NCBI GenBank assembly: GCA_003573635.1
Contig: QUTJ01031566.1
Span: 1 to 12,867 of the forward strand
Length of the DNA: 12,867 nt
Origin: Goniomonas avonlea
Taxonomy: Eukaryota > Cryptophyceae > Goniomonadida > Goniomonadaceae
Reading direction: 5' to 3'
Shown here: in pieces, positions 1 to 8,300 of the stretch
How the letters are laid out: each line of letters opens with the position of its first letter
Position numbering within the stretch: position 1 is the stretch's first letter
Made by a program: the position numbers and the translations under genes
Notes under the pieces: model-generated
The model's input: only the letters and a program-made list of their open reading frames with translations
Database searches by the model: none
Told to the model about the DNA's origin: nothing

Positions 1-642
1 GTCTCTCGCTCTCTCCATCGACAAACTGATGTTTGCTTTGGTCGGCTGACTGTGTTGCCATTTGGGGGCTAATCCATGATTTAAAACAACACCTCCTCCC
101 CCCCCTCCCCGCCCCCACTTCCCAAGAATTGCTGCATGGGGATTTAATGTCCTGAGAGAACCCGGTACATTGCAAGGCTCGAGAAGCCACACAAGCAATT
201 CCTTGGGAGTCGCAGCTACTTGAGCACGACCTCGGCTAACAGAGGTCCGGTCACGCCTTGAACCAGCCTGCTTTTCATCCTGCCGATCAATTGTCAGTGC
301 TTGCTACTCTCAACTGAAACGTTGTCCATGTCGCTGCTCTTTGCGGTTGGGCAAGGAGGAACCCAAGGGAAGAGAGGAACTCGCCTGGCCGCACCGACAT
401 CACGCACACCCATATGCACCATGACAACGCCACAATGTCGCCACTGCCATACTAGGACACATCCCCGCGCATCAACGCGCACCCAACCCGCACTAACATC
501 CAGCGACATCTCGGGGATCCGAAAGTGCGCTGTTCACAAAATTCTACACCGTTCAAGCTGAATAATCCGTGAAAGAGTGGCAACATGAGGGAAAGAGAGA
601 GGGAGGGAGGGAGGGAGGGAGAGAGAGAGCTGATTCAAACCA
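1..642. other. Left flank, no supportable gene
   Basis: This stretch lies beyond the proposed 3' end of the minus-strand PHYH gene. It holds short open frames on both strands (plus 301-561, minus 294-509), but neither resembles a protein I recognise and they overlap each other, so I leave them out. It includes a C-rich run near 92-117 and a GA/GGGA tract at 591-629. Part may be PHYH 3' UTR. No poly(A) signal was found for that gene. No tRNA or rRNA signature was seen. Confidence 0.5.
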
Positions 643-730
643 CTAGGAACGGAGATCTGCCTAGAGGTACGGAGAGAAGAGAAGAAGAGAGAAGGTGTGT
701 GTGGTGTGTGTGTGTGTGTGGAGAGAGAGA
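591..730. repeat. GA/GGGA and GT microsatellites at the PHYH 3' end
   Basis: A run of GA and GGGA repeats (591-629) and a GT/GA run (694-730) flank the proposed last exon of PHYH. On the minus strand the second run is CT/CA-rich. It would form the pyrimidine tract of a last intron at 661-739, which starts GTAAAT and ends CTCTAG. Confidence 0.75.
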
Positions 731-2329
731 ACAATTTACGTACTTCCAGACGTCAGCAAACTCGAGCTTCATGCCCAAGCGCTTAATTGCTTGTTGTTCC
801 ACCTCGTCAGCGATGGTCTTTTGAGGAGTGTCTGTCACGTCCACGTACTGCAAATTGTGGGTCAGGAAGGGGGCGTTTTTCCAATGAGGAGGGAGATCGG
901 TTATCTGAACCCGTGGTCGCACAAGCCTGTTGTACGAAACGCAATGCATCACGCAGTTCAGCAGTTGGACTCAAGTCAGATTAATTGAGAACACTTGGCT
1001 GTCGGAAGGAGTAATAAAGGTGCACAAGGTTTGTTATGACGCAAATATGCCATTTCAATGCAAGATACGAATCTTCTTACGTAGCTGTTGGTATCAGCGT
1101 AATGGCTGGAGATAGACTTGCGGAACCTGTCAAGAACAAGTCAGGACTGAATATTGATACTAGGTTCTCGTACCCAGTGGTGGTGTTTGTGCCAGAACCA
1201 TGGATGAGGAGAGGGTGGAAGAACACAGTGTCACTGCCTGTGGGTCAGGAACTTGGGTTCCAAGGAACAATGAATTAAATTACCCTGGCTCCATTACGAG
1301 GTGCACCCGTTTGTCAAGCTCCTCGGGAGCCATATCCTGAATACCGTGATACCTGGGCAGAGACGTGAGATCCTACAGAGTTCCAGATACGACATACATT
1401 GCGTTAGCACCACCCTCCCAATTCGGATAACCGTGAGGTCGCATCGGGAGTTTGTGTGTCCCAGGAATCACCACGAGGCAGCCGTTGGCACGATCAATAT
1501 GTTGCATCGCAGTCCACGAGGCAACAATACGCTGAGCAGGACGAAACGGGAAGTAATATAAATCCTGGTGCATGGGGTGCCTCGAGGTGCCTGCGCCGGG
1601 ATCCGGAGGCTTGTTGATCAGCATCCTACAGATTGGTGAGATGAGACCAGTGAACAACATCGGAAACAAACGTGTGGACGGCGGCAATGTTCGGCCCAGT
1701 GAAATTTTGGACGTATTGGAGAATACGAGGATCCTGGGAGGGGTGGTGAGTACCAACACGAAGGCAATTCTCAAAAACCTGAACATACTGAAACAAAACT
1801 TCGTCGTCCTGGAAGTCCTGAATCTGAACAAGAGTAAGACAGTGACTGGCAAACAAAGAAAGGATACCTTTGTGATGTTAGATTCTCCTTGCTTCAACTT
1901 GCCGCTCTTGGCCAGGGTGACGTCGCGCATGACCTGCGAATTCCTCAGTAATTCGTACGAATTGAGTGACGAGGGTCGCACAGTCATTGTCATGGGCCGA
2001 TCGATCGTGCCGTCACAAAGCTCTTGGAACCGCTTGCGGTAATGTTCAAGATCATCAAGCCCGTACAAGCCCCGAATCACTGCGTGTGGTTCAGAAACAG
2101 AAAACGACCTCCGTGACACACCGATGTAGCCGTTCTCCTCAAAGAACAGCCGCTCTTGCATGGTGAAACAACCACCGGGTAGAGTGTACTTCAGATTATC
2201 TGCAGCAGTGTTGACACTGACCGGGGCATTCCCCTGGGCCAGGTGATTGGAGAGCCTGCAAAGCCGGCGTTCCGCCGGTGTTTGCATGGACATGGAATGT
2301 TCAGCTGTTATCGAGTTCGAGTGGGTCAA
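643..2329 (-). CDS. PHYH: Phytanoyl-CoA 2-hydroxylase, peroxisomal, spliced
   Basis: Fe(II)/2-oxoglutarate dioxygenase that 2-hydroxylates phytanoyl-CoA in peroxisomal alpha-oxidation of branched fatty acids. Exons read from high to low coordinate: 2329-2122, 2079-1982, 1933-1868, 1823-1779, 1733-1672, 1625-1398, 1352-1284, 1233-1174, 1126-1081, 847-740, and possibly 660-643. Splicing gives about 335 residues; human PHYH has 338. Visible marks: EENGYIVI near residues 64-71; VMRDV; the metal pair His179 and Asp181 in RHPMHQDLYYFPFRP; the distal His270 in LLIHGSG; and 2-oxoglutarate Arg281 in GFRKSIS. Residues 22-30 (RLCRLSNHL) fit a PTS2 signal. Introns are 42-50 bp except the ninth (233 bp) and a possible tenth (79 bp). 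The start is the first Met; Met13 and Met15 are alternatives. The family call is firm. The final exon is uncertain: ADLRS then stop is the simplest spliced end, and read-through to a stop at 635 is the alternative. Confidence 0.92.
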
Positions 2330-2381
2330 TCAACTGTCAAAACTGACGTGCCTTTGTTGCTTGCAGCTCGCGCGACGCAGC
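2330..2381. promoter_or_regulatory. Shared divergent gap between PHYH and SNU114 starts
   Basis: Only 52 bp separate the two opposed start codons, so any promoter must be shared or overlap the coding exons. The plus strand here has CTGAC at 2343-2347, then TGCTTGCAG ending at 2366. That looks like a branch point plus a 3' splice acceptor 15 bp before the SNU114 ATG. If real, SNU114 has an upstream 5' UTR exon that overlaps PHYH in antisense. A TGACG motif (2344-2348) is also present. No TATA box was seen. Confidence 0.4.
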
Positions 2382-5300
2382 ATGAATTCCGCGCTCCTTG
2401 ACGACGAGGAGCTTTACGATGAGTTCGGTACTTACATCGGACCCGTTGTTGATGACGAGGATGACGATGAGGACGATGACGATTTGGAGGCCGCCTACAT
2501 GTCCACGCAATACCAGGAGCCTGACGGCGAAGCTGGTTCCCCGATGGAGGAAGTTGGTGCGCTCCGTCCGTTTACCTCAGTAAGCAATTAACTCCCCTCG
2601 CAGAAACCACGGACATAAGTTCTGCGGTTGTTCTCCATGAGGACAAGAAATATTATCCAACTGCAGATGAGGTATGGTGGCGAGGAAGTCCGCTGTGGCA
2701 CTGACGGCATCCTTGCTCAGGTATACCCAGACGCCGAAACGATGGTGCAAGAGGAGGACACCCAGCCGCTCGAAAAACCTATCATTGCCCCGGTTCGGCA
2801 AAAGAATTTTGATCTTGTGGAGAAGACTCTTCCAGGCACCACGTGCAATGACGAGTACGGTCGCGATTCGCGCCAGCGGTGCATCTGACCCGTGTACCCA
2901 GGTTCCTCCAAGTCCTGTTTGAGCAACCTGAGATGCGACGAAATATTTGCATTCTTGGCCACTTGCATCATGGAAAATCGACCTTCTTGGATTTGCTTGT
3001 GCGACAGACTCATTTCTTCGAGGGAAAGAGCAAGCATGAATTCAACCGAAAATGGGACAAATGCCAGTCGGTAGGTTGAGTTAAGTGACCCTCAGTCTGC
3101 ACGCGTGTGGGTGTGACTTGTGACTTCGCATTTTATTATCCTTCCCTTCACTGTGTCACATTTCATCAGGTGAGATATACCGACACTCGGGTCGACGAGC
3201 AAGCGCGCGGCCTCAGCATCAAGAGTACACCAATGTCACTCGTGATGCCTTCGTCAAGGGAAAAATCGTACCTGCTAAACATAATGGACACACCTGGCCA
3301 CGTAAACTTCAACGATGAGATGTGCGCTGCCATCCGAGTCGCTGATGGTGCAGTAATTCTCGTCGATGCTGTGGAGGGGGTGATGATGAACACTGAGCGC
3401 GCCATCCGCGCTGCAGTTGCTGCTCAGATCCCTGTTATGCTCTGTATCAACAAAGTTGATCGGCTTATTCTTGAGCTCAAGCTCCCACCGCCCGATGCGT
3501 ATTTCAAGCTGCGCAATGTCATTGAGGAGGTGAACGCTGTGCTTGCGCAGTGCGAACACGGCACTGTTCAGACGTGAGTGCAAGCTGCTGTCTTTGAGCA
3601 TTCATGTTTCGTTGGATATGCAGAGTTTCGGCTGTGTTGTGGGCGATTTTTTTTTGTTGGGGGGGGTGTTTGCTGATATGTGGAGTCAGCCATGCTGTTG
3701 CCGGAACTCTCTGCTTACAGACTCCCAGGCGTCTCTCTCCTGAGCTCGGAAACGTTGTTTTCGCGAGCTCTCTGTACGGCTTCTCCTTCTCACTGCTTCA
3801 GTTCGCCAAAGTTTACTGTGCCTCCAAGGGTGGGTTTGATCCCAAGGAGTTCGCTGCACGGTTGTGGGGTGACATTTGGTTTGACGAAACCTCGCGAGGA
3901 TTCAAGCGCCACGCGCCGCCAGGAAACCCTCCTCGGAGCTTTGTCCACTTCATTCTGGAACCCATTTACAAGATTTTCACCCACATTGTGAGTGCTATTG
4001 TGACATTGGCAGTTCATTCTGTGAGATTGCAGCGCGGCAATGTGGACAATATGATATCTCCTGTGATTTGGAAATGCCAGTATAGCACTTGACGGATTTC
4101 TTGTGCACTAAGTGTGTTGCACATCTGAGCCCGCTATCGCCCAAATTCGAGCCAAATACGACTTCCGAGGATGTTAGCAGGCGAGCCCAACTCAGGGCGG
4201 TGGTGAAATTGGACTCCTGCAACTGCCGCACCTGCGCAGACAGTCGCAATGTGTGGCAGACCTCACATTGTCGACGCTTATATCTGAGGCTGTGCCTTAT
4301 CTGAGCGATCGAGACGTTTTGGGGGCCGCAGCAGCGTATCGATCACAAGGTTTCGGAGAAAAAAAGAGAGCGAGAGACCCAGATTCTCTCCTGCGCGCGC
4401 GAGAGACCCAGATTCTCTCCTGCGCGCGCGCGCCCTCTCGCCCTCTCGCCCTGCTCACAGCCTTGCAGGTTGCCGAAGACGGCAAGTCGCTCGGTGGTTT
4501 GCTCGGGGAGCTCGGTGTCACTCTCAAGAAGTCGCAGTGCTCGATGGATGTCAAACCTCTCTTGCGGGTGCGTCGAAGCTCCTGCCGCTCGACTGCGGGT
4601 GGAATCGTGTTGCGTCAGAGAGACAGACAGAGGAGAGAGAGCGTGCGAGAGAGCGTGCGAGAGAGCGAGCGAGCGAGCGAGCGAGAGAGAGCAGGAGAGA
4701 GAGCAGAGAGCGGGGGGAGGAGACAGAGACAGGGAGAGAGAGAGAGAGCAGGAGGGAGAGAAGGGGGGAGAGGGAGAGGAGGGGGGCGGGAGCAGGCAGC
4801 CATGTGCGCAGAGCGACAACATGCAGCAAGCCGACCAAATCACACACAGTCTGCGCTCGTTATGTGCGCCCGTGCGCGTGTGTTTCTTTTTTCCTTCCGC
4901 CGTGACCCAATGTGACCACTGCCTTGCAGCTGGTCATGAATCAGTTTTTGGGGCGAGCGACTGGTTTTGTGGACATGGTCATTGACAAGGTCCCGTCGTC
5001 AGTTTCTGGAGCGACAACTAAGGTGTGCAATTTCTGGGTGGCTTGCTCTCTCTCACACTCCCTTCCCTTTCCACGCGTTCCTCTTCCAAACTTTTTCCGA
5101 ATTCACTCCAGCTCACGCTCTGCCAATCGAGCAGGCTATCACGATTTTTTGGTTCGCCAAACTTAAAACTCTCCTTCACTATTGCCATTCACTGCCGTTG
5201 CGCGATTTGGTTGGTGCAAAATCTCATTACAGTGTTTTTTTGTCCTTCGATAGTTTTGCACACACTCACACAGCGCACGGTCCACCGAATTTCTTAGTGA

Positions 5301-8300
5301 TGGCTGTCCTTGACAACCTCTGCCAGGTCGAGATGACTTACACTGGACCGCTCGATACCCCTCTTGGTGAATCCATGAAGACTTGTGACCCCAAGGGACC
5401 GTTGATGCTCAACGTGGTGAAGCTCTATCACAGGTGGGTCTGCTCCCCCTCCCCCTGCGCCCCCGTTCCTTCATTCCTTGTTTCCTTCCTTCCTTCGTGC
5501 TGACACGTTTGCAGGCCAGATTGCGCTTCCTTTGACGCGTTCGGACGTGTTTTGAGCGGCACAATCAAGGTGCGCCGTCCCCCTGTCTTCGCCCCTCTTT
5601 CGCGATGCCCTCTCTGAGCTCTCAAACACGCGTTAGATTCGCAGTGTGTTCGGCTGCCAACCTGTTTTCGCAGATTGGTGACACCGTCAATGTCCTTGGT
5701 GAAGGCTACTCATTGGACGACGAGGAGGACATGACTGTCAAGACGGTCACGGACCTGTGGATCTTCAACGGCAGGTAACAAACTGAATGAGGCTGCAGAA
5801 CGGACTGGTTGCTCAGGCATACGAAATCCATTGTAGATAACCGAACACACACTCGCGATGGTGCAGTATCGAAGAGGTCTACTTGTATTGAAGAGGCCTA
5901 CTTTGCAAGAATCCATGAATGCACCTGAATATTTGTGTGGGGGCGGGGTTCTCAGGGGACTCTAAAGTCCCAACGCTTGTTGGAACTGTCGCCTGCCCTA
6001 ACTTGTGCGCAGGTACCGCATTCCCATCCCAGAGGCAGTTGCTGGCAACTGGGTGCTTGTGGGGGGGATCGACAACTCCATCATGAAGACGGCAACAATT
6101 ACACACCACCAAAGCAGCGAAGATGCCTGCATTTTCTTGCCGCTGGCGCACATTACACAATCAGTGGTCAAGCTGGCCCTTGAGCCACTTAACCCGTGAG
6201 TCTGTCAGACCCAACAGCCATCTCATTGTGTCACCACCGTCCCTCGTGTCACCCTTCCCATCGTCTGTTTCACTTTTAACCCATGAGTCTATCTGCCTCA
6301 ACACATCCATCGTTCCCTGATTCCCAGTGTGTCTCTGCCCATTCCGACGTTGACCGTCTCGACAGCTCTGAACTGCCCAAGATGCTTGATGGCCTTCGTA
6401 AAGTCAACAAAACCTACCCGCTGTTGAGTACCAAGGTGGAGGAGTCGGGGGAGCACCTTGTTCTCGGGACTGGAGAGCTCTACCTGGACTGTGTGATGCA
6501 CGACGTTCGACAGATGTACTCCGAGATTGAGATCAAAGTGGTGCGTCCACACCCCCCTTTTTCGTTCCGCTTCGCGCAACTCTTGCGGCTCCCCTTGCGG
6601 CTCCCCCCTCCCCGTCCGGTTTGGTACTGTCCCCTCCCCCTCCCTGTCCACCCCCCTCCCTGAACACTTGGTAACCTGCATATTACATTGCGCCACCCCG
6701 TTTCCAGTGAACCTTTAAGCCTCACCCGCTGACAGGCGGACCCTTCGGTGTGCTTCAGCGAGACTGTCGTTGAGACCTCCTCACTCAAGTGCTTCGCCGA
6801 GACCCCGAACAAGCGCAACAAGCTCACGCTAATTGCCGAGCCGCTCGAGAAGGGCTTGGCCGAGGACATCGAGAACGGCAACGTGTCGCTCTCCTGGCAC
6901 CGCAAGCAGCTCGGTGCGCTGTTGCCTCTCTGCGCCCTGTCCCCGTGCCTGCTCTCTCACTCAAAAAACGATCTCTGACTCCTGCCCACAGAACAATTTT
7001 TCCAGACCAAGTATGATTGGGACGTGCTTGCTGCCAGGTCCATCTGGGCATTTGGGCCGGATGTCCAAGGGCCTAACGTTTTGCTCAACGACACACTGCC
7101 TTCTGAGGTTGACAAGAAGCTGCTGTCGTCGGTCAAGGAGAGTGTGGTGCAAGGATTCCAGTGGGGCACGCGAGAAGGGCCATTGTGTGACGAGCGTGCG
7201 CCTCCCGTCCTTTCGCTCTCCCCCGCCTCCCTCTCACTCGCCTCCCCCCTCTCACTCTCACGCTGCTCTCACTCTACGCTCTTCTCCCCCCTCTCGCTCT
7301 CCACCTCCTCTCCCTCTCCATCCCCTCCCTCCCTCTCCTCATCGCCCCTGATCTTTCGTTACTGTGTCAGTTAGCGCGAACGTAGTCGCCAGATTGCTCA
7401 CTGACGCATCGTGCTGATCTTTAGTTCCCGAGTCGAACGTAGATCGATCGCCCGACTGCTCACTGACGCATCGTGCAGCGATCCGCAACGTCAAGTTCAA
7501 GATCTTGGACGCTCTCATCGACCCGGAGTTGATCCACCGTGGTGGTGGTCAGATTATCCCAACAGCACGCCGTGTCGCATACTCTGTGCGTTTTGTCTTT
7601 TGCATGGGCTCCCTGGGGGGGGGGGGGGGGAGAGAGGGGGGAAGGGGGACACGGGGGGGCGGGGGGGGGGGGGGGGAGAAGACAGGGTGACCGGGCAACA
7701 GAGCGAGAGCGAGAGCGAGAGCATACACAGTGATAGTGAGTGGACTGGTAGAGTCGCTTGGAGGAGGAGAGATGAGAGAGGGCGGGAAGACAACAGTAAA
7801 TCGTTGCATTGATCCACCCTGGTGCAGGGGGAGCGCGAGGTGGAGATGGGTTAGAGGGAGAGAGACAGAGAGAGCGAGAGCGAGAGGTGGAGAGGGGGGG
7901 AGAGAGAGCGAGAGCAGGTACAGTGGTCCTCTCCTCTTGACCCACACGCCACAGGCATTCCTGATGGCGACGCCCCGCCTGATGGAGCCAGTGTACTCCG
8001 TCGAGGTGCAGTCACCCGCCGACTGTATCTCAGCAATCTACACTGTGCTGGCGCGCCGACGGTCAGTGAGATACAGTGTGAAATTGCACACATGGCGGGC
8101 CACGCACGGCCCGCGCTTAGTCACTCAGCAATCTACACATTGCTCGCGTGCCGACAGTCTGTGAGATACGGTGTGACATTGCTCGCAACCTACACTGCGC
8201 TCGCTCAGGCAGCTAGTCATTCTGATCGAGCCTGTGTACTAGCTTGTACTCCGTCGAGGTGCAGTCACCCGCAGACTGTATCTCAGCAATCTACACTGTG

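Noticed and set aside
1-561. Small overlapping open frames at the left edge
   Set aside because: No similarity to known proteins, low-complexity composition, and both strands open at once.
2580-2603. A 24-bp intron starting GTAAGC in SNU114
   Set aside because: Too short and out of phase. The donor at 2557 gives a 47-bp intron, keeps the frame and matches the size of its neighbours.
2843-2901. 59-bp version of SNU114 intron 3 with the donor at 2843
   Set aside because: The donor at 2855 gives 47 bp and a protein segment of the same length as human EFTUD2.
4253-4985. Long Arg/Glu-rich open frames in three plus frames and Ser/Leu-rich frames on the minus strand
   Set aside because: They come from the GA tract in SNU114 intron 7; exons 7 and 8 join in phase without them and nothing resembles a protein family.
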